From: Prostheceraeus crozeri | Lineage: Eukaryota; Platyhelminthes; Polycladida; Euryleptidae | Length of the DNA stretch: 64,000 bases | Direction of reading: 5' to 3' | Assembly (NCBI GenBank): GCA_907163375.1 | Contig: CAJQUW010007784.1 | Location: 620,001 to 684,000 of the forward strand | Shown: positions 24,481-37,340 of the stretch, piece after piece | Numbering within the stretch: the stretch's first letter is position 1 | Layout of the letters: the number at the start of each line of letters is the position of its first letter | Program-made: the position numbers and the translations under genes | The notes under the pieces: model-generated | The model's database searches: none | Told to the model about the DNA's origin: nothing | The model's input: the letters and a program-made list of their open reading frames with translations, nothing else

Positions 24481-25548
24481 AATTAATTGTGGTAAATTTG
24501 AGAAATTCCGACAAAATAGGGATTCTGAAATTAGCTCTGAATCAAAAAAATAGGATAAATTTCCAAAAAACATGAATAATAGGAAAAATAGATTTGTGAG
24601 GCCTGCATCATTCAGATTCTTGACACGGTTCTCAAACTGATCTAAGTTCTGAGGTTATGGGTCTGGGGGGGGGGTTGCCAGCGCAAAGAGCTGCCTACTT
24701 GCTCATAAATGTAATTTATGTCAGTTCCGATGATAATCAAAGGAAGGAGATGCAATCTTGTTCTCGGATTCTGTTGCCTTGAATATAAATGCTGTGATTG
24801 TCTTCATCGGCTTTAAGTCGTGAGTGCAGAATAATGCATCTGAGGTTTTGAAGGATTGGAATACACACGTCATTTAAGGTTGTCTCATTCGGAATCCCTG
24901 TAAAAGTTATCATCACGAATGTCGCATAAGTGCTGAAATTGTTGAGTGTTCTTTTTAGTAGCTTATTGGAATTGATGAGTGTGTTGCTGCCATCTGCATA
25001 GACCACCAATTTGTTCACTACATGCAATTTGGGAGAAGAAAATGGAATCCAAAATTGACCTTTGAGGAACTCAAACATTAACAAGTTTGGCGCTAGACTT
25101 TTGCCCATCTGAGACGACAGACATCAGTCGGTCAAGGCAAGAAATTTATGATGCTGACCAAACCAACAACTCCAGAAGACCTGAGCTTAGTAAGCAGTGC
25201 CAGATGGTAGACTTAATCGATTGCCATAGAAATATTCAAGGCAACTGATCTCCTGTCTACTTTTCTGTCTGTGCTTCAGATAGCAGGTTCTGAGTTTCAA
25301 GAAAGTTGGCATATTGGCTTATCAATGCTATTTGAAGCAATTAGAGACAGACTGAAGGGACTTTTAAGCAGGAAACACGAAAACTGCTTTCTAACAAACG
25401 GGAAACTCATAGGTGAGTGCATAGGCTTGGATAGTAAAAGTAGCAGTGTTTATTTTTTTTGAGAATGTAAATCAAACATTTCACAGACACAGTAGTTTTC
25501 GTCGTAATAAAGACATGTGGCAAATAAATACAAAGTTAGTTAGAGTTC
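24481..25548. other. Mostly featureless; one unrecognised 123-codon frame
   Basis: A minus-strand frame at 24737-25108 reads through 123 codons (it contains LHVVNKLVVYADGSNTLI), but I recognise no domain and see no splice context. A run of nine G occurs near 24665. Otherwise AT-rich. Confidence 0.35.
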
Positions 25549-25552
25549 TTAA

Positions 25553-25949
25553 TCCTTTAACGGCTGAGCCCGAGTTAACTCGCATCGAGTGTAATCAGCA
25601 GTTGGTGACGGTGACAATGGAGTACAGCAGGAAACTGAGCCCAAGTTAACTCGTATCGGTAGGGCAGGCAACTGTCACTGACAGATATAGTTTTCCTTTC
25701 ACTGTTCACGGATACCGAGTTAACTCGAGTTAAGTATGAACTGACTTAAACTCAGAGACACCGAGAGAATTACCTAAGTTGGTTCAGTGATATTGTCTTG
25801 CCGTCTCGATACGAGTTAACTCGGGCTCAGTTTCTCATTGTATTACCGCCTACAATGCACCAGTGATATTGTCTTGCCGTCTCGATACGAGCTGACTCAG
25901 GCTCAGTGAAATTCGGTAGGTAAATAAAATATGCACCGCAGCCAAAGGG
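25553..25949. mobile_element. TTAA-flanked MITE rich in GAGTTAACTCG palindromes
   Basis: TTAA lies at 25549-25552 and 25950-25953. The ends are TCCTTTAACGGCTG and, inverted, CCCTTTGGCTG, resembling piggyBac-type CCCTTT termini. The interior holds four copies of the palindrome AGTTAACTCG plus a mutated one, each near GGCTCAG or GAGCC. An internal direct repeat, CAGTGATATTGTCTTGCCGT, starts at 25785 and 25861 (76-bp period). It is non-coding. Confidence 0.7.
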
Positions 25950-26081
25950 TTAAAGCGAATCATAAAAGGCACGAGAGTTGCAACGTACCGAAGTCCTTGA
26001 AAAGTCAATATAATGCTGGGAAATTCGAAGTTTCTCGGGATAAGATAATGCAGGATATGGTTCCGGTTGCTACTAATGTGA

Positions 26082-26264
26082 TCAAAAAAGACGAGCACTC
26101 AATCTGTTACGGCGACGCGTTATGATGTCACTTGAGCATATACATTTCCCTTCTTCGATGTCCATCATTCTGTGGGCTCTCTTGTCTATTGAAGCTAAAA
26201 CACTTGCCAGTGAGTTGCTTATACCGACGAAACACGAACAGGCATAATCCACAATCGAGGCCAT
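26082..26264 (-). mobile_element. LINE fragment, downstream half of a split copy
   Basis: The minus-strand frame contains SIVDYACSCFVGISNSLASV and DKRAHRMM. This is the 'LEY..PVW..' and 'QKRALR' region that follows the palm domain in many LINE reverse transcriptases. It is the natural continuation of the reverse transcriptase at 27440-26763 and is separated from it by the plus-strand LINE at 26265-26720. Confidence 0.65.
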
Positions 26265-26720
26265 GTTTTCAAAATGTGGTCGAGGTGTGATGATTTATGC
26301 CAGTGAGACGTGGCCAATCACTATGCAGGACCTCAATCGTTTGAGACGCGGTGACAGTGCGATGATCAGGTGGATCTGTTCAAACCGGCTAGCTGATCGG
26401 GTTCCTACTGAGAATCTAAGGAGACGGCTTGGCATCCATTGGAAGCTGTCATTCGATGGGGAAGACTCTGCTGGAATGGTCATGTGCAAAGAATGCGAGA
26501 GGACTCCTGGGCAAAGAAAGTGATGAATTTGGAGGTAGAAGGACACAAGCCAAGGAGACGACCGAAGAAGAGGTGGTGCGATAACGTACGAGCCGACTTC
26601 AGGACGTTAAACCTTAGACACATCGACGTTCAAGATCGGAACGTGTGGAAAATTGCCATCAAACCGGACAGACGTTTGCCAACGTCCAACACTCGAAACA
26701 CAGGGGGGGGAGGAGAATGG
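26265..26720 (+). mobile_element. LINE 3' end, plus strand, nested in a minus-strand LINE
   Basis: The encoded peptides are the conserved tail of a LINE ORF2. YASETWPITMQDLNRLRRGD and MIRWIC are followed, after one frameshift near 26440, by RWGRLCWNGHVQRM, LEVEGHKPRRRPKKRW and NVRADFRTLNL. The (Y)GSETW ... RWFGHV ... GRGRPKKRW order is standard for this group of non-LTR elements. The 5' part is absent, as expected from 5' truncation on insertion. The fragment ends near a G-run at 26703. Confidence 0.85.
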
Positions 26721-26762
26721 TCGATAAATCGTGGAGTGAGTGACTTAATAACAGATGTTTAC

Positions 26763-27440
26763 ACTGCGTGCAATTGTCTTGCGTCTAGAAAGGGGCTTCA
26801 GCCTACGAAGTGCGTGAAAACGGTACGCTGCTTTCTTCTTTATCTCCGTGATATGAGCTCGAAAACTAAGATGGCCACTCCGATGGTCACTCCGAGGATT
26901 TCAATGCAATTTGATGTTTCGATTACATCAAGAAATGTCAGGTTAGCTTGATACGATCGTCGTTGTGCGGCCATAATTTTTGACTTGCTTTTGCTGATCA
27001 TGAGCTTGTTCTGAAATCACCGGTTCTATATGTTCTTCATTTCCTCATGAATCAGTTTCAATGAGCTTTCAGATTTTAAGAAGGAGACAATTAGAAATAC
27101 ATCATCTGCATATTTGAACATGTGTGAAAGAGAAGATGAGGGCATCAAGTCACCGATGAAATAGTTGAATAGAAATGGGCCTAGCTTAGATCCTTTCATA
27201 ACGCCTGAATTCAAAATATATGGATCACTGAATAGACCATTTACCCGTAATACATTTCTTCGATTCGACAGAAAACTATGCAAACAACTGACGAATCCTT
27301 TTGGATATTCACGATCGATGAACAATTTGTAATAGGATCTTGTGGCTTATTGCATCAACAGCTTTATTTATATCGACACTGACTATTAGCACACCATTTG
27401 TGGAAAGGTCATCAAACGTTCGCTCGCAAAATCGTGTACG
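26763..27440 (-). mobile_element. LINE reverse transcriptase fragment (Jockey/CR1-like), minus strand
   Basis: In order on the minus strand I see DINKAVDAISHKILLQ (the first catalytic-acid block), SCLHSFLSNRRNVLRVNG, SGVMKGSKLGPFLFNYFIGD (the GxxQGS-like block, here with K), and FKYADDVFLI with the catalytic YADD. Next come SKSKIMAAQR and IEILGVTI in another frame, then KKAAYRFHALRRLKPLSRR. The style fits a Jockey/CR1-like clade, related to the fragment at 61782-62342. Frameshifts and truncation make it inactive. Confidence 0.8.
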
Positions 27441-30400
27441 TCAATTAAAGACGTAGTCGACGATGACGCGTGAAATCTATGTTGGGATGTCCCACAATCC
27501 ATGACCAATCGATATCTAATACTATACAAAACGGCATCCTCTATGATAAACAAAAGCAAAGGTAGAAGGTAGGATAAAGCTAGAAAAAAGTCAGGTAGAC
27601 GTACTTGAGCTCATATGTAAAGTTATCCATGAATTATGAATATTTTATTATGGTTATTGAATAATGGTGGTGAATTATCACCTGGTTCACACGATTTCAA
27701 GCTATCGAGACCTAGGTGCTTCATCCATGAGAAATACGATGGAATTCTATCTCCATCGCCGACTAGTGAATTATTTTTCGCACACTCCTTACGAGATGCT
27801 TGATTTTATCATCTAAAAAGTTTCTGTCGTACGACTTCGTCACAACGAAGTGTTGGGATGGAGGATTTGCTCCAACTGGTGACATTGTAGATCCTGTAGA
27901 AAAGCATAGGGCCAAGCTTTTCAGTGGCAATTGATTCTCGTATACTAATAAATTAATACTTGTAAATTAATACTGCTACTACAGTACTACGTGCTGGCTT
28001 GTGTATCTTTTCAGATTGTATTGACAATGGTTTGGTTGTGTCAACAATGTTCGTCTTTAGTCATCACTTTAAAACAAAGTTCACGAGGTATTTTCAAATT
28101 GAGTCAAGTAGCAAATTATGGAGTAACTGCTAACTCGAAAACCTTCAAAAAATCGATTCATTTAGACCACTAACATTTTGCCATATAAATATGTTTTGAC
28201 AATCCGATATCAATATTACAGAACATCGATTCAGGTACCATCTAATAGCATATCAACAACAAATAATTCCCATGGTAAATTCCATGCCTAACGAATTACA
28301 ACATGCAAAAATCAGAACAATTAGAACATGCATTTACGAGTGTCCATGCTAAAACAAACCATTATACATCAGATTTAATTTAAGCCAAACTGCTTTTTCA
28401 GTTACGAAATTGAAGCAATCGATTTAAACTATTGCCTGTGTTGAAATGTGAAATTGCAAGTTGCCCAGTGAACTGAATAAGTACTCTGGATATTGTTAAG
28501 GCATTGTGAATTCTTTCGATTCAACAAGATTCGCAGGCCTCTTCACATGTCTTTCAAGTTTGGTAAAATAAATAGAGTATGTCAGGTCGGCCATTATTGC
28601 ATCTTAGGCCTACAAATTATGTAAATACCATATTAAAAACTTATCAGCAGATTGCAAACGATACTATCGAAACAAAATAGCGCACATGAGTCATTCTCAG
28701 TCAACAGACTCCCAATATCTTTTATTTGAGTATTGCAGGATTGCATGAGTTTTCGTGCTTTTCAAGATAATTTTTGCGAGAAATCCTATGTCATGTCAGA
28801 GGACACTGGATTCGTGACAATAGACTGTAATTCAGTGTCTCATCACTTTTGCAATTAAGCAAGAGGAGATTCTAAGCAACACTATGAGTAGATACACTTT
28901 CAGACACAATTATACTAAGATCATGTATTTCTATAGGATAAATTGACCACTCAAGAAGCTAAAGAGTAGGCAGTACTGGCTTTCAATGAAATCATGATAT
29001 TAAAATACTAAAATTACCATTTAAAGCAAATGCTATCTCATGAATTCGCCAATTATATTTTCAGGTTAAATACATGTATGTCATATAAAAAATGCTTGGT
29101 TAAGCTTTGGAAACGTTAACATGCTTAATTTCTGCTATTGTATGACAACTGTCATCCGACTAAAGAAATTATAATTATTCAATATTTAATACCAAAGAAA
29201 TGAAAACAACTGTTTGAATGATGTGAATTAACTAACATTTGAATCCATGCTTTTGTTGTTGTGAAATGTACAGATTATGCTTTGAAAAAGAATATAGGCA
29301 AGTCTATAATGCTTACATCGTGCATTTAGTTACATTTGGTGTAGCACTGAAATACCGAAGATATTACCTAACTCATTCGAGGAAAAATTTGTGATGATAA
29401 TGACACGAAAGTGGGACAAAGCTAGTACAGCTGCTTAAGACTGAATCTTGAACTTTGAATCATGATTGTCTGTGCAAGGAAAGGGTTCAGGACTGTCCGT
29501 GTGAAGAGTGGTACAATCACTCACACTTCCTATGGTCTGAACAACATATTTTTACAATTTTTACACATTTGATGATTGTCATTCACGAAGCTGTTGAAAA
29601 AGCTTTTGGATTTCATATTGTTATTCAATTTTTCTGCAATACATACAAAGATATATTTAGGGGAAATCGAAAATGTCATTAATGTGAGAATGACTCATAC
29701 TGAATCTATACAAAAAATTTGCAAACAAATCTAACAAGCAAAATAAAATGACAATCAAATTAAGTTGACGACGATTAACATAAGTATGGAAACATTGAGG
29801 TAATTACGTTTGATTGCTCGTCTCCAAAATTTGTGGTGGTCATATTGCTCTCATCTTCATTAGCATAAACAAGCACGAATTTTGGATCGCCCGTATCCAT
29901 GTTTCGTCACTGCAGTTGCCGACTACAACGCAGGAAAATATTGGATGACATTTTTCATCTAACATTATCTTTAACAATGTCAAAATTACAAGAAGAGGCA
30001 TTGATTCATAACTTCAAAACAAGATGGATTAATTATTTGGGAAACCATTTATTCCTGCAAGAAAAACTGCATTCCTCTCTATAAAAATGAAAAATGGTCA
30101 TATCCGAGATCATTAACAGAATGGAAAGCCAGACTGCCCTTGCCGTCTGAATAGTGGCTGAGTTAATTAATTAGATTGATCAAAATAAACTTTAACATGT
30201 AAGTTTCCAAAAGCATTATTTCATGTCAATATTAAGCAAAATTTACACAACTCCAAGGAAATGTGCAACTCTGAAAAGGAAAATCGAGTTCAGGACGATG
30301 GATATGTTATTTTGAGTAAATGCTCATTTTGATCATAAATCAAGATCATCACATGTAAATCGCGAAACAATCAATGTTAAATTATTGATACTGTTTCGAA

Positions 30401-31867
30401 TGTTTTAAAATTATTCTTTGACAGAACTTTTGAATATGAGACACAATTCGATTAGCACTCGAAAAAAAATACTGGTGATGGTTGTTGATTGGATGATGGT
30501 ATTACTTACAGTATAATGCATGATTGAAAAACATGAGTGATATAAAAGTATCTAGCACGATGTTGTAATTAATATAATACATAAAATATGATATAAAAGT
30601 TTATAATTAAAAGATCCATGAAAATAATGCAAAGAAGATATGCCAGCTGAAACAATTTTGGTGCTTTCGACATCATATTTCTGTGTCAGCAGCCCATCAT
30701 CATCTTGAGGAGAGACACATGTGAATAAAAAAGTTCAGTCATTTTTTTGAAAAATATCTTTTACAAAATGTTACGGAATGGCTGCGGTCACCGTGCATAC
30801 GTGCATGGCACACAATATTCATCAAATGATTTCATCAATACATCTATTGATCCAATTTTTTCTCAAAGCGAATTATTCGATGTACAGGGACTTGAAATTG
30901 TTGTGGTATTATCGAGGTTTGAGTACCGGTATTTGCAAATTACGTGTCTTTTGTACTTCTAATTCAATCGTGAAAACATGTGCGAAAGTTATGCAACAGT
31001 ATGAAACAGCTATGTGAAAGACAAAAACATGCGCTAAATTATACAAGCCATGATCGAATCAAATATACAGTTGCTCTCATGGATTGGATAAGAACATCAT
31101 GAGCTGCGGAAGTGTGAACTTACTGCTCCCGAAAACTGTTAGTAACACCAACAAAGAAAGTCGTCCATCTCTACAGTGTGCCAAAAAACTCAAGCCTTAA
31201 GTATTATCCGCTCAGTTTGCAACCATTACCGATTTTAGGTGAGGCATGACTAAATGCAAAATATATTTTCATGTGTTACATATTGTAGGCTTGAGTATGG
31301 GTCACAAAATGACCAGGGGCGTGCAGTGCAGTTACAGATTGGGCACTACTATTATCTGCATTTCTCCTATTCAGAAGCCTCTGTATTCTCAGACAAGATT
31401 TTTCATGACAAGCCATAAATTGTATATTTTTGCTATTTGCAACATAATTTTGTAAACAATTATCTGACATAGTAACATAGTCGCAACATAAAGACATAGT
31501 TTTTTTGTTGCATAGTTAATTATCAATACTGTTTCACCCTCACGATTGTAAAATAAAACCATCATTATTTTGTATCTTCGGTTGTATTCTAAAGCATTCG
31601 GCATCGTCTTTATTGTCCATCGAAGCACAATCTAGAAAACCATTAATGCATAAAAAGGTGAGTCTAAAAAGATTTTAACTGTTTTCATTTGCAAATGAAG
31701 TGCATGTATACTGTATACAAAAAGCGACAAAATTTATTCAATAAGCTACCTTGTTTTCTCTATTGCAACCTGGGCCTCGAATAAAACCCGAGTTTAGAGT
31801 AGTCAAAATGAAATAGGAGCCGGGCCGCTAAACAAACAGTGGGAGCAGTGGGAGCCTACTTCTGCTA
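27441..31867. other. Long stretch without supported genes
   Basis: AT-rich sequence with only short overlapping frames under 80 codons. No clear transposon ends were seen. Confidence 0.4.
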
Positions 31868-31869
31868 TA

Positions 31870-33280
31870 CGAGGTCTGTCTAAAAAGTATCCGACCATGA
31901 TATCTAACTTTTAGTGCCATGAATTTAGAATGACGAAAAACTTATCAAGTATGTTTTGAAACTTGCTTTACTTGAATTCAAGGTCAAATGACGATTTCTA
32001 TTCTTCATATCCGATCACGAGGCATTTGAATCACGTGATAATTTTACTTTCGGCGAATTTCAATTTTTTTATTTCAATCAGTGATGGCAGAACGGTTAGC
32101 ACAGCGCTGCTGTATCAAATTTTGTCAAAAGTTGGGTGAAACTCAAGCGGAGACAATTCGAAAAATACAACAGGCTTTTCTTGATGAATCCATGAGCATC
32201 ACACAGATAAAAGAATGGTATAACAGGTTCAAGGAAGGTCGAACATCTGCGGAGAGTGACTTCCGATCTGACCGGCCATTGACGTGTCGCACAATGAAGT
32301 TGTCATAAACAACGTTAATGAACTCATAATGGACGATCGCCGTTTGAGAGTGCGAGAAATCGGTGACCAATTGAACATCAGCAAAGACTCTGCCCATGTC
32401 ATTTTGACACAGGATTTGGGCATGCACCGAGTGGCTGCAAAATTTGTGCCAAGACTGCTTTCTGAAGAGGAGCGGTGTGTGCGCAAAGAAACCGCTGCAG
32501 ATTTGCTCCAAACTTGTGACGCAATCCCTGAGTACCTGGATACCATCATTACCGGCGATGAGACATGGGTATACGGTTATGACCCGGAGACCAAAGCACA
32601 ATCGTCTCAGTGGAAACGCCCATCATCACCGAGACCGACGAAAGCACGCCAGGTGCGTAGCAAAACGAAGGTCATGTTGACGGTCTTCTTCGACTGCAAG
32701 GGAATTGTGCATCACGAATTTGCACCAGAAAATCAGACAGTGACGAAAGAGTACTACAGAGAAGTTCTACGACGTCATCGAGAAGCAGTTCGACGCAAGA
32801 GGCGGGATTTGTGGGAGTCAAAAAATTGGCCTTTGCACCATGACAATGCATCGGCCCATTCCTCACAGTTGGTTGGAGATTTTTTGGCAAAGCATGGCGT
32901 CCCTCTCGTTCGCCAACCTCCTTACTCACCAGACTTTTCCCCCGCTGATTTCTGGTTGTTTCCAAAGGTAAAGAAACAGCTGAAGGGCCATCGATTCCAG
33001 ACTCGAGAGATTATCATAGACAGTGTGAGAGATCAACTGCTGGCCATCCCAGAAGAAGGATTTCGGGGGTGCTTTGAAAATTGGAAGGTTCGGTGGTCAA
33101 AGTGTGTTGACTCTGATGGGGCTTATTTTGAAGGACTCTGATACTGTTTACTGTATACGTGTATTTTCGGCATTAAATTGTTATGAACGAAATATATAGC
33201 AAGTTCAAAATTAGGAAATAACTTTTATTTTCTTCTTTAGTCGGAAAGATGAAGGTCGGATACTTTTTAGACAGACCTCG
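31870..33280 (+). mobile_element. Mariner (D,D34D) DNA transposon, young copy
   Basis: The termini are perfect 27-bp inverted repeats beginning CGAGGTCTGTCTAAAAAGTA, with TA at 31868-31869 and 33281-33282. The length is 1411 bp. The transposase occupies 32084-33141 with one visible frameshift. Perfect termini and a nearly whole gene suggest an insertion far younger than the mariner at 6.5 kb. It belongs to a different mariner lineage: the two transposases differ throughout and the TIRs are unrelated beyond the GAGGT start. Confidence 0.96.
32084..33141 (+). pseudogene. Mariner transposase, nearly full length, one frameshift
   Basis: The protein starts MAERLAQRCCIKFCQKLGET, an N-terminal helix-turn-helix domain with IKEWYNRFKEGRTSAES. 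It continues in a second frame (MDDRRLRVREIGDQLNIS) through the second helix-turn-helix. The catalytic core follows, with TGDETWVYGYDPETK, HHDNASAH and YSPDFSPADFWLFPKVKKQ. All three catalytic aspartates are present, with 34 residues between the second and third. The C-terminus, DSDGAYFEGL, ends at the expected place. The only break I see is a frame change around 32285-32295, in the linker that normally reads SGRPSTSRN. Total length, about 350 residues, is normal for mariner. Confidence 0.93.
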
Positions 33281-35935
33281 TATATCTCCCTAGCGATTCC
33301 ATAATTCAATGCGTCATCGACTTGTAAAAAATGTTTAAATATTCAGTAAATGTGTGGCAAATTTTACTAAGTTCGGTTCATCATCATGATAACCGAGGAA
33401 GCACTGTCGAATCTGAAATGCAGTTTAAGATGAAAGGAACTTGAAAAAATGCAATCAATTCATAAATATTCTTAATTCAAATTAACAAACAAACGAGAGA
33501 TTTCAAAACTTGGCTTATTGGTCAGGATATGAGAGCCTCATTATATCATAAGTGACTCTTGGCACAACCTGCAAATCATTATAGGTCTATATTACATAAG
33601 CTACAAAGTCTGTTTTTATTTTTGAAATTACTTTCCTTGAATCTGAAAAACGAATTACGAATCCGAATTACGAACCTACCATAAACACGGACAGAAATGC
33701 TCAAATCGGTATTGAACCGCAAACTAACCTAGGACTGCAACTTCTTAATCTGTACAATAAAATGCGCTTTGTAACGTCGAATGTTCAACACCCTCTGCGG
33801 ACATGATACTGCGTCGCTGTATCATGCGAATTAAGTAAATATGCTATGGCTGCACTTTGATATATTTACTATATAATAGTAATGACTGGACTTTGAGACT
33901 TAATGACATGGCAACAAAGAAACCGTGGATGGTGACCACTTATGCCATCCACTGCCCCTAGTCCATGAAATATAGGAAAAGAATTTTTTTCATAAAAAAT
34001 GGGAGAAAATTTGGAAATTTTCTTAAGTATACGGGAAAATTATGAGGGGGAGCAGGGTGTCATGTGCCACCTTAGTTTTACGGGTTTTGGAAGTCACTAA
34101 TTCCACTTTGGCCTAATCACTGGCTATGGACACAGACGCAAGATATGACACCTTCCCATGATACCCGTTTCACTTAGGTGTACAAGAAATTTCTTCAATA
34201 GAGGCGAATTTGCCATTTTCAAAAGTTCGGGGTGTTACGGGCCACCACATAATCTGTTTACAGAAAATGCGACATTATTTACTTGTTTGTGAACTTGCTG
34301 TCACCGGTCTCAATCATGACCTACACCACGGCTATTTGAATGGTGTCATTCGATTTGACTGTATTCTGATGGCCACCTCACTCAAACTTGTCTGCTGAGA
34401 CGTGATTCATTCATCGAGGAGACTCTCTCTATCGCACTATTTCCGTGAGACAATGACAGAACTTTTTGAGAAATTGCCCAGCTGTTTGTACTTCGCTTAT
34501 CCAAAACTATTAAAAATACCTACCCAGTGCTATCCATTCATCATTTGGGAATGTCCTCCACCACGTAGAGTCTCCATTCGTGCATTAATCTATCGCAATC
34601 AACATATCTGCCAATAGCGATTGGTAACCTACACACTGCATCAACTAACCATGCGACTCCCTTCTTTTGGGTTGGAAGGTTGACGCATTACGTGGGATAT
34701 TGTATTGAGCAATGGCAGCTACATAGAACTTCGGTAAAACCAATAGTGTGCAACCACATTAGAACTAGTCTGCAAGTTTTGGTTAAATTTGATCAAATTT
34801 CACACGCCGTCACCGATACTCTTTTCCATTTAATCAAGCTGATTTTCAGCAAGATGTACGTTTGAATGGCATCTTTCACATTTCTGTACCTGTTGCTTGG
34901 CTTTTCATTGCTCTATTGAACAATTTGAGAAGAGATTAAATGTTTCGATCATAGAGAACATGTATCATTGATTGTTGACACTGAATGGGTACCAGAACGT
35001 CATCAAGCGTTTGCAACAAAAAGGAAAAGTCTAATTTCGTCAGCATTGTTGGTTACTGCCAAACAGTCCTTATCTTGATGTCTAACTTTCTTCATGTTGT
35101 CCGGATGATTCTGAAAAATGCAGATGAACGCTTTCTTGACTTGACTTCCAAACTCGAGAAGACGTTCGACAGTGGGCCTCAAGACATTCACCAGCATTCA
35201 ACAAATTTCCTCAATTCTTTTCTTGTGCTTTCAAACTTCATGCAGATCTACAAGCTTATCACCTGATTCCTGAATCCAGTAAAAATATAGTTCACTATTC
35301 AATTCGGCAATCTGCTTCACAAGTAAGAAATCTCTTCGTCAATTAAAGTGTCCGAATTTCATTCGTCTGTATTCATGAACTTCCACTGGCAGAAGATTGC
35401 ACAAGAATTGCTTAAAACACAGCGCAAAGTGTCGAAATATCTAGAACAGATGACATCAAATATTGAATATTGAGTCACATGAATGGCAGTGGGTACATCA
35501 TCAAAACAGGCCTAAATGTACTAATATCTGCACATATCAAACATCGAGTTAAACGAGTATTTGGATCATTCATTCACAAAAATATTAAAAATTCTTTTAA
35601 AGAAAGGAAATAGGAAAATGACAGGAAAAATAGAACGCTGGGCGGCTTGAAAACATTGTATTGGAAATACTTCTTGAATCTTTGAGTTTTTTCATTGGTT
35701 GTTCAACTTTCTATTCATGCGAGAGTATCTGAAGTCATTAATTTCGTCTTTATAGAGTGGGCTATTAAAGTCGGTGTGCAATTGACATCTATCATTGATA
35801 TTGATGGCTCAAAAATTTGATTTGTTTCTGAAATACTCCTAAACATTGCTGACTCTCTTCCTAAGGTCATAGGAACAAATTACTTCTAGAATAATGTGTC
35901 ATGCCACTGATGTCACACCACACCACTGAGCCAAA
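33281..35935. other. No supported genes
   Basis: AT-rich sequence with small unrelated frames. GTGTCATGTGCCACC (34057) and GTGTTACGGGCCACC (34232) resemble the terminal motif of the MITE at 35936 and may mark older relatives. Confidence 0.35.
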
Positions 35936-36102
35936 GGTGTCACGCCACCGAGACTCAAACTCATAATAACTTTTAGATTTTCCTTGCATGATGCATTTTG
36001 TCAAGAGTGTCATTGAGACGGAGTCGTGAATGATATGCTCCCGTGAGATTTACTTACGATAAAATATTAACTAGAATTCAAAAATCTCAGTGGCGTGACA
36101 CC
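35936..36102. mobile_element. Short MITE with GGTGTCACGCCAC ends
   Basis: The left end GGTGTCACGCCACCGAGACT is matched on the right by the complement of GGTGTCACGCCACTGAGATT, making an inverted repeat of about 20 bp with 2 mismatches. Degenerate extra copies of the motif lie just outside (35896-35930). No target duplication is clear. The element is 167 bp and non-coding. Confidence 0.6.
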
Positions 36103-36621
36103 ATAAAGCCGACCGCTTCATCAAACTGAATTCACCCCAATATGCATAAGACTGTTTGTTCACCTATGCTAACAAGGTCAAGGAGTCGACTTGAATGAGA
36201 AAACTCAAAATTTGATCATGTAAATAACACTAACTAAAGAATTTCCATAAGAACAGTCCCAACCCAATGGGCCGTATATCAAAAAATATTTATTTACATC
36301 GTATATTTTGATAGAACTATATGCTGAAACTGTAGTATATCACTAATCGAATAATTCTTTACTCAATATCACTCCCCATACTTTAAAATTCGACCTCTTG
36401 GTAGAATGGCCCCCATTTGATGATAGATCTACATGCTGCACTCCCAGATTATACAACACTGATCATCCTTTCAACCGTTATTACATTGCATCCCGATTTT
36501 TCAGTAGTTCAAAAGTGAGTGGGCCTACACAGCACCGACAGGCCCATCACAGTCCACTACTACTTTCCAAACTTGAGACATAAAATCTCATTAAGTAGTC
36601 CTACCTACTTTTACTTTCTCC

Positions 36622-37340
36622 TTTTAAATTCTTTTCTTCTTCTGTTGAGGGTTAGACGACATGAGACTTCCCAAACGAGCACGGTCCTGTGCGTCACTCG
36701 CGGATAATCCTAACTCCAACACGTCTTCGTTGACCACTTAAGTCCATGTTTTCTTAGGTCCTCCACGACTGACTAATTCTAGCACTTGTTTCATTGACTC
36801 TTCCTCATCTCCACGCTTCACATGACCGAACCATCGAAGTCTTCGCACTCTGGATCACTTCCTCTTATGGTGCAAGACCACACCTGCTCACCACGGCATC
36901 GCTGTCGATACGATCTGATCAGTCAGTGAGACGCCACTCATGTTGCAAAGCATCCTCCAGTCACATGAACGCAGTTGCTGAACTAGATGTTGAGTGAGGT
37001 TCCACGATTCAGCACTGTAAGGACGTGCAGGCCTAATGCAAGAATTGCAAGCGTGGCCTCAGCACGAGTGCAACATGGGGTCTCGAAGCAGAATTGCGAA
37101 GTCCATTTGTGCCAGTATGAGATGCTATTCTAGAACGAACAGGTAGTTCGGCGCCACCCCCGAAGCAAAGAACGTCACCGAACTAGTGTAATCGTTCACG
37201 ATTTCAACTTCTTCAACGTCTATCCAACATGTCTCGGCATCATGCGCATTTCGAAGTCCATTTCCATGCTCTCCACTTCTACCTTCACAAGTAGGACATT
37301 GAAACTTTCCTACGCCACTGATTGACCAGCTCATTTCACC
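36622..37340 (-). mobile_element. LINE ORF2 C-terminal remnant, minus strand
   Basis: On the minus strand the 3' part reads WFGHVKRGDEEESMKQVLEL, then RGGPKKTWT and NEDVLELGLSASDAQDRARL, the usual tail of this LINE group. About 400 bp upstream, GVGKFQCPTCEG, CWIDVEEVEIV and FGDVL (in shifted frames) match the Cys-finger and the 'D..E.V..F.YLGD' block that follow the reverse transcriptase. The copy is heavily decayed and related to the one at 38385-40420. Confidence 0.75.
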
